From Streptomyces adustus (lineage in GTDB: Bacteria; Actinomycetota; Actinomycetes; Streptomycetales; Streptomycetaceae): DNA of 32,890 bases. Positions within the stretch are counted from its first letter, which is position 1, and every line of letters begins with the position of its first letter. The stretch spans positions 1 to 32,890 of the forward strand of contig NZ_VJZD01000093.1 of NCBI RefSeq assembly GCF_009377175.1. The letters are read 5' to 3'. Shown here piece by piece: positions 22,741 to 30,145 of this stretch. The translations under genes were made by a program, and so were the position numbers. The notes below the pieces were generated by a model. The model did no database searches and was not told where the DNA came from. It saw nothing but the letters and a program-made list of their open reading frames with translations.

Positions 22741-22958
22741 AGTCGTACCGCCGTCCGGCCTTCGCCGGTCCCGCCGCGGGGCCGGCGTCGGCGCGCGGCC
22801 CGGCCGCCCTCGGACAGCCTTCCCGGGCACTCCCGTACGACCCCTCGGTCGTCGTCGTACGGCCTTTCGACCGACGTCGTACGGCCTTCGTCGCGCGGTC
22901 GGACGCTGTTTGCCCGCCCGGGTGGCAGCCGCCCAACGGCCGCCCTAGCGTGGGCGGC
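22741..22958 (+). promoter_or_regulatory. Intergenic region upstream of ABC pair 1
   Basis: There is no gene here. GTCGTACGGCCTT occurs twice (22854-22866 and 22876-22888), 22 bases apart, on the same face of the helix; a related GTCGTACCGCCG lies at 22742. TAGCGT at 22946-22951 is a candidate -10 ending 7 bases before the ATG at 22959, so the ABC transcript may be leaderless. No good -35 is seen. Confidence 0.4.
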
Positions 22959-23909
22959 ATGATCGAGCTCGAGGGGCTGAGCAAGCGGTACGGCGAGAAG
23001 GTGGCGGTCAGCAGCCTGACATTCACCGTCAGACCGGGCATCGTCACGGGCTTCCTCGGGCCCAACGGCGCGGGCAAGTCGACGACCATGCGCATGATGC
23101 TCGGCCTCGACCGGCCGACGGCCGGCGACGTCCGTATCGACGGCCGGCACTACGCCGACCTCAAGGACCCGCTGAAGTACATCGGCGCCCTGCTGGACGC
23201 CAAGGCCGTGCACGGCGGCCGCAGCGCCTACAACCACCTGCTGTGCCTCGCGCAGAGCAACGGCATCCCCAACAGCCGGGTCCACGAGGTGCTCGACACC
23301 GTCGGGCTGTCCGCGGTCGCAAAGAAGAAGGCCAAGGGGTTCTCGCTCGGCATGGGGCAGCGGCTCGGCATCGCGGGAGCCCTGCTCGGCGACCCGCGGA
23401 TCCTGATGTTCGACGAGCCGGTCAACGGGCTGGACCCCGAGGGCATCCACTGGATCCGCAACCTCATGAAATCGCTGGCCGCGCAGGGCCGGACGGTGTT
23501 CGTCTCCAGCCACCTCATGAGCGAGATGGCGCTGACCGCCGAGCATCTGGTCGTCATCGGGCAGGGCCGGCTGCTCGCCGACACCTCCATGGCCGAATTC
23601 ATCCGGCAGAACTCGCGCGCCTACGTCCGCATCCGCACCCCGCAGCGCGAGCGGCTGCTCGACGTGCTGCACGGGGCCGGCATCACGGTCGTGGAGACCG
23701 GCAGCGGCGCGCTGGAGGTGGACGCCGGGAAGCCCGAGCGCATCGGGGAACTGGCCGCGCAGCACCAGATCGTGCTGCACGAGCTGAGCCCCCAGCAGGC
23801 CTCCCTGGAGGAGGCGTTCATGCAGCTGACCGCCGAGTCGGTGGAGTACCACGCGCATTCCGACACCGCCCTGCCCCACCAGTGGGGCGACGGCTGGGAA
23901 AGGGGCTGA
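22959..23909 (+). CDS. ABC transporter ATP-binding protein 1 (ABC-2 type)
   Basis: This 316-aa ATPase is of the drug-resistance/BcrA group. Walker A GPNGAGKST starts at residue 34. The ABC signature is the variant FSLGMGQRLGIAGAL, Walker B is ILMFDEPVNGLDPEG, and the switch histidine lies in FVSSHLMSEM. After the core, the C-terminal ~90 residues form the small regulatory domain typical of such exporters. It should power the permease encoded 2 bases downstream. The substrate is not evident; lantibiotic/bacitracin-type immunity or lipid export are family-level possibilities only. ATG 22959 is chosen over GTG 22950; there is no Shine-Dalgarno sequence for either and a -10-like hexamer lies just upstream. 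Confidence 0.92.
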   Translation: MIELEGLSKRYGEKVAVSSLTFTVRPGIVTGFLGPNGAGKSTTMRMMLGLDRPTAGDVRIDGRHYADLKDPLKYIGALLDAKAVHGGRSAYNHLLCLAQSNGIPNSRVHEVLDTVGLSAVAKKKAKGFSLGMGQRLGIAGALLGDPRILMFDEPVNGLDPEGIHWIRNLMKSLAAQGRTVFVSSHLMSEMALTAEHLVVIGQGRLLADTSMAEFIRQNSRAYVRIRTPQRERLLDVLHGAGITVVETGSGALEVDAGKPERIGELAAQHQIVLHELSPQQASLEEAFMQLTAESVEYHAHSDTALPHQWGDGWERG

Positions 23910-23911
23910 GC

Positions 23912-24682
23912 ATGGCGGCGACGCAGGTCGTCAGGTCCGAGTGGACGAAGATCCGCTCCGTCGCGTCCACGGTGTGGACGCTCTCCCTCGCCGTGGTGGT
24001 CACCGTCGCCCTCGGCATGCTGATCTCGGCGCTGTCGCGGAGCCAGTTCGACCGGATGCCCGTCCGGGAGCGGCTCTCCTTCGACCCGACCTTCGTCAGC
24101 TTCGCCGGGATGACCCTGGGGCAACTGGCGATGATCGTGTTCGGCGTGCTGGTGGTGTCCAACGAGTACAGCACCGGCATGATCCGCACCTCGCTGGCCG
24201 CCGTGCCGCAACGCGGCACCTTCCTGTTCAGCAAGATCGCGGTGGCGACCGGGCTCGCCCTGGTCATCGGCATGGTCACCAGCTTCGCCGCCTTCTTCCT
24301 CGGCCAGTCCGTGCTCGGCTCGCTGCGCACGGAGATCGGCGAGCCCGGGGTGCTGCGCGCGGTGATCGGCGGCGGTCTCTACATGACCCTGATCGCGATG
24401 TTCTCGATGGGCGTCGCCACGATGCTGCGCTCACCGATGCTGTCGCTGGGCATCCTGATGCCGTTCTTCTTCCTGATCTCCAACATCCTCGCCAACGTCG
24501 ACGCGACCAAGCGGATCGGCCGGTTCCTGCCCGACCAGGCCGGCAGCAGGATCATGCAGGTGGTCCCGCGAGTCGACGACGACACCCCCTACGGGCCCTG
24601 GGGCGGGCTCGGGATCATGGTGCTGTGGGTGATCGCCTCATTGGTGGGCGGTTACCTGGCGCTGCGCAACCGCGACGCCTAG
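23912..24682 (+). CDS. ABC-2 type permease 1
   Basis: This 256-aa membrane protein has about six hydrophobic segments, among them LSLAVVVTVALGMLISAL, MIVFGVLVVSNEY, ALVIGMVTSFAAFFLG, LMPFFFLISNILANV and IMVLWVIASLVGGYLAL. The N-terminal SEWTKIRSVASTVWTL and the EYSTGMIRTSLAAVPQR loop are signatures of this ABC-2 permease group and probably contact the ATPase. The start lies 2 bases after the ATPase stop with GGAAAGGGG upstream. It and the ATPase form the first of two adjacent transporter pairs. Confidence 0.9.
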   Translation: MAATQVVRSEWTKIRSVASTVWTLSLAVVVTVALGMLISALSRSQFDRMPVRERLSFDPTFVSFAGMTLGQLAMIVFGVLVVSNEYSTGMIRTSLAAVPQRGTFLFSKIAVATGLALVIGMVTSFAAFFLGQSVLGSLRTEIGEPGVLRAVIGGGLYMTLIAMFSMGVATMLRSPMLSLGILMPFFFLISNILANVDATKRIGRFLPDQAGSRIMQVVPRVDDDTPYGPWGGLGIMVLWVIASLVGGYLALRNRDA

Positions 24683-24806
24683 TGATCTCCCTGACCTGCA
24701 CGCTTTTTACCTGCCCTTGGGCGGAACCGTCAGCACACCGATAGGCTCCTTACCCTTACGGGGGGCGTGTGCCCCGCTGTCCTGATCCTCTCGATGGGTG
24801 CGGAGC
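24683..24806 (+). promoter_or_regulatory. Gap between the two ABC pairs
   Basis: These 124 bases hold no gene. TAGGCT at 24742-24747 resembles a -10, but the nearest -35-like sequence (TTGGGC, 24716-24721) is 20 bases away. The second pair may therefore have its own weak promoter or be read through from the first. No terminator hairpin of note is visible. Confidence 0.3.
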
Positions 24807-26108
24807 ATGATCGAGGCTGTCGGCCTGACCAAGCGCTACGGCGACAAGACCGCCGTGTACAACCTTTCCTTCCAGGTACGACCGGGTGCCGTCACCGGCT
24901 TCCTCGGGCCCAACGGCTCGGGCAAGTCGACGACCATGCGGATGATCCTCGGCCTGGACAACCCCACCGCGGGCTCGGTGACGATCGGCGGCTACCCGTA
25001 CCGCCGACTGCCGAACGCGGCGCGCCAGGTCGGCGCCCTGCTCGACGCCAAGGCCGTCCACGGCGGCCGACACGCCCGCAACCACCTGCTGTCCCTGGCC
25101 CAGCTCTCGGGCATCCCGGCCCGGCGGGTGGACGAGGTGCTCGGCGTGGTCGGGCTCCAGGACGTGGCGCGGCGGCGCTCCAAGGGGTTCTCGCTCGGCA
25201 TGGGGCAGCGGCTCGGCATCGCCGCCGCGCTGCTCGGCGACCCCCAGGTGCTGCTCTTCGACGAGCCGGTCAACGGCCTCGACCCCGAGGGCATCCTCTG
25301 GGTGCGCAACCTGATGAAGGCCCTGGCGGCGGAGGGGCGGACCGTGTTCGTCTCCAGCCACCTCATGAGCGAGATGGCGCTGACCGCCGACCACCTCATC
25401 GTCATCGGACGCGGCCAGCTGCTCGCCGACATGAGCGTGCGCGACTTCATCTCGGCCAACTCCGCCGATTTCGCGCGCGTGCGCACGCCGGACACCGAGC
25501 CCCAGCTGCGCGAGAAGCTCACGTCGGCACTCGCCGAGGCGGGCGGGCACGTGCTGCCCGAACAGGACGGGGCGCTGCGGGTGACGGGGCTGCCGCTGCC
25601 GCGCATCAGCGACATCGCGCACGAGGCCGAGGTACGGCTGTGGGAGCTGTCGCCGCACCAGGCCTCGCTGGAGGAGGCGTACATGCGGATGACGCAGGGC
25701 GCGGTCGACTACCGTTCGACGGTCGACCAGAAGGCCGGGCTGATGCAGCCGCTGCCGCCCGGTGCGCAGCCGCCGATACCGATGCCGATACCCGGGCAGG
25801 GCCAGCCGGGCTGGTACGCCCCGCCGCCGCCCCAGCACGGCGGACAGCCGTTCGCGATGCAGCCCCCGGTGCCGGGCCAGGTCCCCGCGGGCCCGTACGG
25901 CGGTTACGGCGCCCCCGCCGCACCCAACCCGTACGCGGCGCCCACGGCCCCTCCGGTCGCCGCACCGCCGGCCGCCGCCCCTCCGGCCGCCGCCCCTCCG
26001 GTCGCGTCCCCCGCTCCGGCGGCTCCGGCAGCCCCGGCAGCCCCGGCAGCAGAGGCAACGCCCGCACCCGCCACCGACGCTCCGACCAAGCCCGAGGACG
26101 CCCGATGA
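24807..26108 (+). CDS. ABC transporter ATP-binding protein 2 with Pro/Ala-rich tail
   Basis: This 433-aa protein is a close paralogue of ATPase 1: the same MIE-x(2)-GL-x-KRYG opening, Walker A GPNGSGKST at residue 34, signature FSLGMGQRLGIAAAL, Walker B LLFDEPVNGLDPEG and the SSHLMSEMALTADH switch. The core ends near residue 300. The remaining ~125 residues are low complexity, first Pro/Gln/Gly-rich (PPPPQHGGQPFAMQPPVPG), then repeats of A-A-P-P and A-P-A-A-P, ending TKPEDAR. Such a tail is absent from ATPase 1 and unusual for the family. ATG 24807 is chosen by alignment with ATPase 1; GTG 24798 is possible. The stop overlaps the permease start by 4 bases. Confidence 0.9.
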   Translation: MIEAVGLTKRYGDKTAVYNLSFQVRPGAVTGFLGPNGSGKSTTMRMILGLDNPTAGSVTIGGYPYRRLPNAARQVGALLDAKAVHGGRHARNHLLSLAQLSGIPARRVDEVLGVVGLQDVARRRSKGFSLGMGQRLGIAAALLGDPQVLLFDEPVNGLDPEGILWVRNLMKALAAEGRTVFVSSHLMSEMALTADHLIVIGRGQLLADMSVRDFISANSADFARVRTPDTEPQLREKLTSALAEAGGHVLPEQDGALRVTGLPLPRISDIAHEAEVRLWELSPHQASLEEAYMRMTQGAVDYRSTVDQKAGLMQPLPPGAQPPIPMPIPGQGQPGWYAPPPPQHGGQPFAMQPPVPGQVPAGPYGGYGAPAAPNPYAAPTAPPVAAPPAAAPPAAAPPVASPAPAAPAAPAAPAAEATPAPATDAPTKPEDAR

Positions 26109-26974
26109 GCACGCCCCAGCCCCCGATGCCGCAGGCCGCGCCCGACTGGCAGGCTGCGGCCGGTTCCGCGTACCCCACCTACACCTCGCCGATCCCCGTC
26201 GTGCGCACGCACCTCGGGCACGCCGTCGCCTCCGAGTGGACGAAGATCAGGTCGGTGCGCTCCACGATGTGGACGCTGGGCGTGTTCGTCCTGCTCGTCG
26301 TCGGCATCGGGCTGCTGGCCGCCCTGGTGATCTCCGCCAACGCGAGCGAGTCGGACCTGTCCGGCGAGAACCCGCTGTCGTTCGGCTTCTTCGGGCTGCT
26401 CATCGGCAGCATGTGCATCATCACGCTGGGCGTGCTGACCACGGCCTCGGAGTACGGCACCGGCATGATCCGCACGACCATGACCGCGTGCCCCTCGCGC
26501 GGCCGGGTGCTGACGGCGAAGGCGATCGTGTTCTTCCTCGTCGCCTTCGTGGTCACGCTGGTGTCGGCGTCGCTCGTGGCCCTCGCGGACGTGGCCATCC
26601 TGGACGGGTCGCGGCAGCCGTCGGGCGGCGAGTGGTTCAAGGCCACGATCGGCGTCTCGCTCTACATGGCGCTGCTCGGACTGCTGTCGCTGGTGCTCGG
26701 CTCGATCATCCGGCACTCGGCGGGCGCCATCACCATCATGATCGGCGTGCTGCTGGCCCCGCTGGTCATCGCGCTCTTCATGTTCTCCTCGTCGCTGGAG
26801 AAGGTCCGCGAGGCGCTCTTCGAGTACTCGATCCCCAACCAGCTCAGCGTCTTCTACTCGACCTCGCTCAGCGAGTCCGGGCCGTCCGGCTGGGACCCGC
26901 TGTGGATCGCGCTGGGCGTCACGGCCGTCGCGCTCGGCTGCGCCTTCGCGCTGCTGGAGAAGCGGGACGTCTGA
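26105..26974 (+). CDS. ABC-2 type permease 2 with Pro-rich N-terminus
   Basis: This 289-aa paralogue of permease 1 shares the SEWTKIRSVRSTMWTLG signature and the EYGTGMIRTTMTACPSRG loop, followed by about six membrane segments (FVLLVVGIGLLAALVI, FFGLLIGSMCIITLGVL, IVFFLVAFVVTLVSASLV, LYMALLGLLSLVLGSII, IGVLLAPLVIALFMF and a last one near the C-terminus). Unlike permease 1, it has an extra ~42-residue cytoplasmic N-terminus rich in Pro, Ala, Gln and Tyr (STPQPPMPQAAPDWQAAAG). ATGA overlap with ATPase 2 indicates coupling. The two Pro-rich segments are adjacent in the DNA and would both lie on the cytoplasmic side. Confidence 0.9.
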   Translation: MSTPQPPMPQAAPDWQAAAGSAYPTYTSPIPVVRTHLGHAVASEWTKIRSVRSTMWTLGVFVLLVVGIGLLAALVISANASESDLSGENPLSFGFFGLLIGSMCIITLGVLTTASEYGTGMIRTTMTACPSRGRVLTAKAIVFFLVAFVVTLVSASLVALADVAILDGSRQPSGGEWFKATIGVSLYMALLGLLSLVLGSIIRHSAGAITIMIGVLLAPLVIALFMFSSSLEKVREALFEYSIPNQLSVFYSTSLSESGPSGWDPLWIALGVTAVALGCAFALLEKRDV

Positions 26975-27012
26975 CCTCCACCCCCGGTCGGGGGACCGCC
27001 ACCCCGACCCGG

Positions 27013-27047
27013 GTCCGGCCCGGCTCGCTCCGACGGCGAGGCCGGAC
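27013..27047. terminator. Terminator between ABC pair 2 and the Cys/His protein gene
   Basis: GTCCGGC (27013-27019) and, after a 4-base bulge, CTCGC (27024-27028) pair with GCGAGGCCGGAC (27036-27047) around TCCGACG. It lies between convergent genes and ends right at the stop codon of the leftward gene. A smaller CCCCC/GGGGG hairpin sits at 26981-26994, 7 bases after the permease stop. Confidence 0.65.
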
Positions 27048-27377
27048 TCAGAATCTGGGCGCGTTACGGGACCGCTGCACCCGCGTGGTGCGGCGGTCCC
27101 GTGCGTTCCAGCACGCCTTGTGCCAGTGCCGGCGCTCGTCGACGCCCGAGTGCTCGGGCCAGGCGACCACGTGCGGCACACCGTCGGGGATGTTCTGGTC
27201 GCAGCCCGGGCAGCGGTAGGACTTGCCCTGCGCGCTCGCTCCGGCCACATGACGCACGTTCCACTCCTCGCCCTGCCAGTCGGTCGTGGACTGCCAGCCG
27301 CCGTAGCGCCCGGAGGAGTCGTCCTCCGCGCTCCGTTCGGAGCCGGAGCCCTTGGGACGGTTGCGACGCGGGGACAC
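27048..27377 (-). CDS. Small Cys/His-rich actinobacterial protein
   Basis: This 109-aa conserved Streptomyces-type protein is of unknown function. The first ~25 residues are basic and polar (SPRRNRPKGSGSERSAEDD) and probably disordered. The core has YRCPGCDQNI, then HVVAWPEHSG and RRHWHKACWNARDRR: a C-x2-C pair plus a later H-x-H-x2-C group, an arrangement that could bind one zinc and resembles treble-clef/HNH-like folds. The basic ends might contact nucleic acid (inference). I chose GTG 27377, which has GAGGTG 5-10 bases upstream; the longer frame to 27506 reads into promoter sequence. It sits alone between convergent and divergent neighbours. Confidence 0.75.
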   Translation of the reverse strand: MSPRRNRPKGSGSERSAEDDSSGRYGGWQSTTDWQGEEWNVRHVAGASAQGKSYRCPGCDQNIPDGVPHVVAWPEHSGVDERRHWHKACWNARDRRTTRVQRSRNAPRF

Positions 27378-27598
27378 GGAACACCTCACGGCTCTACAGG
27401 AAACGCGGACCGTGTCCAGCCTACGCGCCGCGGACGGGGGTACGCGTAGGTCGTCAAACCTCACAAGTCCCCCTCTCCTGGGACCGATTCTCCAGACAAT
27501 CGGCAAATCTCCCCGTCAGGCCGTGACCTCGGCATGTGTCGGACGGTTATGCCGGGTGGGGGAGCTCCATGTCGGAGCCAAGGAAGCAGGAAAGTGCA

Positions 27599-28627
27599 AT
27601 GCGTGTAGGAAGTTTCGTGTTGGCGGCCCAGTTCCCCGGCCAGGGGCAGGGAGAGGCGCTGCACCGAGCGGTCCGCTCCGCCGAGGTCGCCGAGGAAGCG
27701 GGGCTCGACACGGTCTGGCTGGCCGAGCACCACTTCGTGCCGTACGGAACCTGTCCGTCGGCGGTCACCCTGGCAGCGCTGCTGCTGGGGCGCACCCACC
27801 GCATCCGGGTCGGTACTGCGGTCAGCGTACTGCCCACCGTCCATCCCGTGGCCCTCGGCGAGCAGGCCGCCCTGCTGCATGTGACCAGCGGCGGCCGGTT
27901 CTCGCTGGGCGTGGGGCGCGGCGGGCCCTGGGTGGACCTGGAGGTGTTCGGCGCCGGTCTGAAGGCGTACGAGAGCGGGTTCCCGGAGTCGCTCGATCTG
28001 TTGGTGCGCTGGTTGCGCGAGCCCTCGGTGGGAGCGTCCGGCGGGCGCTTCTCCTTCCGTGAAGTCCCCGTGGTGCCCCGGCCGTCGGAGTCCCTGACGG
28101 ACGGCACCGGACCCGAGGTGGTCGTCGCCTGCACCTCGCCGGCGAGCGTTCGGCTGGCCGCCGAGCGCGGGCTGCCGATGCTGCTGGGCATGCACATCGG
28201 GGACGAGGAGAAGGCGGAGATGGTGGCGCTGTGGCGGCAGCACGCGCGCGCGGCCGGGCGCCCGGCGCAGGAGGTCCACGGTGTGGCCCATGTCTCGGCC
28301 GGGGTCTGCCAGATCGCGGACCGGCGTACGGACGCGGTGGAGGCCCTCACGAAGGCGATGCCGGGCTGGCTGAAGCAGGGGCTCGACGCCCATGTGACGG
28401 TGGACGGCCGCACCCGGCAGATGCGGGACCCGCTGGCGTACACCGAACTGCTCTGCGGACTGCACCCGGTGGGCACGCCACGACTGTGCGCCGACCGGCT
28501 CGCGGCGACCAGCGAGCGGACCGGCATCGACCGCTTCGCCCTGCTGATCGAGGGCTCCGGCGATCTGGCCGCGACGGAGGAGAACGTACGGCGGCTGGGC
28601 GCCGAGGTGCTCCCGCACCTCGGCTGA
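27599..28627 (+). CDS. LLM-class flavin-dependent oxidoreductase
   Basis: This 342-aa luciferase-like monooxygenase-fold protein would bind FMN or F420. Typical features are the opening strand MRVGSFVLAAQFPG, AEEAGLDTVWLAEHHF at 30-45, RIRVGTAVSVLPTVHPV with the cis-peptide region, GRFSLGVGRGGPW near 95-110, and a late SERTGIDRFALLIEG strand. It is close to full length for the family. The substrate is unknown. ATG 27599 with AGGAAAG is preferred because orthologues, as I remember them, start MRVGSFVLAAQF; ATG 27569, 30 bases upstream, also has a good site (GGGGGAG) and would add MSEPRKQESA. The gene is divergent from the Cys/His protein gene and convergent with the SCO5389-family gene. Confidence 0.9.
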   Translation: MRVGSFVLAAQFPGQGQGEALHRAVRSAEVAEEAGLDTVWLAEHHFVPYGTCPSAVTLAALLLGRTHRIRVGTAVSVLPTVHPVALGEQAALLHVTSGGRFSLGVGRGGPWVDLEVFGAGLKAYESGFPESLDLLVRWLREPSVGASGGRFSFREVPVVPRPSESLTDGTGPEVVVACTSPASVRLAAERGLPMLLGMHIGDEEKAEMVALWRQHARAAGRPAQEVHGVAHVSAGVCQIADRRTDAVEALTKAMPGWLKQGLDAHVTVDGRTRQMRDPLAYTELLCGLHPVGTPRLCADRLAATSERTGIDRFALLIEGSGDLAATEENVRRLGAEVLPHLG

Positions 28628-28647
28628 ACACCCCCGCCGCACGGGGA

Positions 28648-28696
28648 GCTTGCCGCTCCGGCACCAACTGCACCTCCCGCGGACGGAGCGGCAAGC
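28648..28696. terminator. Long-loop bidirectional terminator
   Basis: GCTTGCCGCTCCG (28648-28660) and CGGAGCGGCAAGC (28684-28696) form a perfect 13-bp stem with an unusually large 23-base loop. It lies between the convergent LLM oxidoreductase and SCO5389-family genes, 20 and 15 bases from their stop codons. Confidence 0.75.
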
Positions 28697-28711
28697 AGGC
28701 GGCTCACTGCG

Positions 28712-29104
28712 TCAGCAGTCCCGGAACTCGGGGGACTGGTTCAACACCTGACTGCGAACCGAGGTGAAACGGGCCAGCGACTCCTCGACCGAGGCGTCCA
28801 GCGGGAACACCGCCACCCGGTGGCAGTTCTGGAAAGCCAGACGCACACCGAAGTGCCGCTGGAGGGCGCCACGGATCGCGTCGCTCGCGAGTGCGCGCAA
28901 CAGCTGGCCGCGGGCCTGCTCGTCCGGCGGGGGCGTCTGGTTGTCGGCGAACGGGCCGCCGTCGACCTTCAGCTGTGCCACCAGGGAACTGACCATCTCC
29001 CACGCGTAGGGCAGGGAGGTCCGGACGCAGTCGACGAATTCTGCTTCGTCGACCTCGCCTCGCTCGGCCTGTTCGAGTAGGGCCGGTGAGACGTCGAGCG
29101 ACAT
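28712..29104 (-). CDS. SCO5389-family protein
   Basis: This 130-aa protein belongs to the actinobacterial SCO5389 family, which has no known function. It begins MSLDVSPALLEQAERGEVDEAEFVDCV, a helix-rich acidic segment, and continues SLPYAWEMVSSLVAQLKVDG. It then has GALQRHFGVRLAFQNCHRVAVFPLDAS and ends near VLNQSPEFRDC. There is no signal peptide or membrane segment. ATG 29104 follows an excellent GAGAGGAGA site; a frame to 29257 would read through the upstream region. Gene order beside nucS matches S. coelicolor (SCO5388-SCO5389) as I remember it. It is divergent from nucS, with about 250 bases between them. Confidence 0.85.
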   Translation of the reverse strand: MSLDVSPALLEQAERGEVDEAEFVDCVRTSLPYAWEMVSSLVAQLKVDGGPFADNQTPPPDEQARGQLLRALASDAIRGALQRHFGVRLAFQNCHRVAVFPLDASVEESLARFTSVRSQVLNQSPEFRDC

Positions 29105-29342
29105 GGGTTCTCCTCTCGCACCCCCGAGACGCAGGGGTTGCCGGACAGGGAAGGGAAGTTCGCACGCCGGAACACCGAGCACGCTGCGTACACACGTCGC
29201 GACCTCCCGTTTACTACGGTAGGCAACCGCCGGGGGCGGCACCAGGAGATTGCACACTTAGGGAACTCCCAGTAAGCACACAATCGGCCACCCGCGAACT
29301 CACGTCATCCTGGGCGAATCGCGTGTACCGCCGCCCGTCGAG

Positions 29343-29348
29343 TAGCGT
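29343..29348 (+). promoter_or_regulatory. Candidate -10 of nucS
   Basis: TAGCGT ends 8 bases before the nucS ATG at 29357 and there is no Shine-Dalgarno sequence, so the message may be leaderless or nearly so. The -35 is not clear (TCGCGT at 29319-29324 is weak). The remaining divergent region 29105-29342 contains no gene; it is moderately A/T-rich around 29205-29290 and should also hold the leftward promoter of the SCO5389-family gene. Confidence 0.4.
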
Positions 29349-29356
29349 TGCGGACC

Positions 29357-30028
29357 ATGCGTCTCGTCATCGCCCGGTGTTCCGTCGACTACGCGGGCCG
29401 GCTCACCGCCCATCTCCCCTCCGCGCCCCGCCTGATTCTGGTGAAGGCGGACGGCAGCGTCTCCATCCACGCCGACGACCGGGCCTACAAGCCCCTGAAC
29501 TGGATGTCGCCGCCCTGCACGCTGAAGGAAGGCAGTGGCGACGAGGCCGGCGTCTGGACGGTCGTCAACAAGGCGGGCGAGAAGCTCATCATCACGATGG
29601 AGGAAGTGCTCCACGACTCCTCGCACGAACTCGGCGTCGATCCCGGCCTGATCAAGGACGGCGTGGAAGCACACCTCCAGGAGCTGCTCGCCGACCGCAT
29701 CGACACCCTCGGCGAGGGCTACACGCTGATCCGGCGCGAGTACATGACCGCCATCGGGCCCGTCGACATCCTGTGCCGGGACGCCCAGGGCGGAACCGTC
29801 GCGATCGAGATCAAGCGGCGCGGCGAGATCGACGGTGTCGAGCAGCTCACCCGCTATCTGGAACTGCTCAACCGCGACCCCCACCTGGCTCCGGTGCGGG
29901 GTGTCTTCGCGGCCCAGGAGATCAAGCCGCAGGCCCGCGTGCTGGCGACCGACCGCGGTATCGACTGCCACATCCTGGACTACGACGCGCTGCGGGGCAT
30001 CGAGGACGACAAGCTGCGGCTGTTCTGA
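29357..30028 (+). CDS. nucS: Mismatch-specific endonuclease NucS/EndoMS
   Basis: This 223-aa endonuclease starts the non-canonical mismatch repair of actinobacteria that lack MutS/MutL by cutting both strands at mismatches. An N-terminal beta-sandwich DNA-binding/dimerisation domain (1-~110) is followed by a RecB-like nuclease domain. The catalytic residues are intact: D137 in GPVDILCRD, E151 and K153 in VAIEIKRRGE, with Q163 and Y167 in VEQLTRYLEL. The C-terminus DKLRLF is the terminal hydrophobic tail that in related enzymes binds the replication sliding clamp. ATG 29357 is preferred over an in-frame TTG at 29348. Full length, no anomaly. Confidence 0.95.
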   Translation: MRLVIARCSVDYAGRLTAHLPSAPRLILVKADGSVSIHADDRAYKPLNWMSPPCTLKEGSGDEAGVWTVVNKAGEKLIITMEEVLHDSSHELGVDPGLIKDGVEAHLQELLADRIDTLGEGYTLIRREYMTAIGPVDILCRDAQGGTVAIEIKRRGEIDGVEQLTRYLELLNRDPHLAPVRGVFAAQEIKPQARVLATDRGIDCHILDYDALRGIEDDKLRLF

Positions 30029-30045
30029 GCGGCCCGCACGGGCAC

Positions 30046-30077
30046 GCGTACGCAATCGCGTACGGAATCGCATACAG
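30046..30077 (+). repeat. 12-bp tandem repeat after nucS
   Basis: GCGTACGCAATC (30046-30057) and GCGTACGGAATC (30058-30069) are adjacent near-identical units, followed by a partial GCATAC. They occupy the space between the nucS stop codon and its terminator hairpin. Confidence 0.7.
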
Positions 30078-30078
30078 C

Positions 30079-30114
30079 AGAGGGCCGGGTCCGCCGAAGC
30101 GGGCCCGGCCCTCT
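30079..30114 (+). terminator. nucS terminator
   Basis: AGAGGGCCGGGTCCGC (30079-30094) pairs with 30099-30114 around a CGAA tetraloop. The stem is 16 bp with one G-U wobble in the plus-strand RNA; in the minus-strand RNA the same position is a C-A mismatch. This suggests it primarily serves nucS, though it also lies just past the stop of the convergent P-loop gene. Confidence 0.9.
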
Positions 30115-30145
30115 CGTGCGCAAGGTGCCTCGCGCGCGAGCGGTG

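Noticed and set aside
22851..22890. The paired GTCGTACGGCCTT repeats as an attachment site or CRISPR-like element
   Set aside because: There are only two full copies 22 bases apart with no integrase, cas gene or spacers nearby; a regulator site or chance is more likely.
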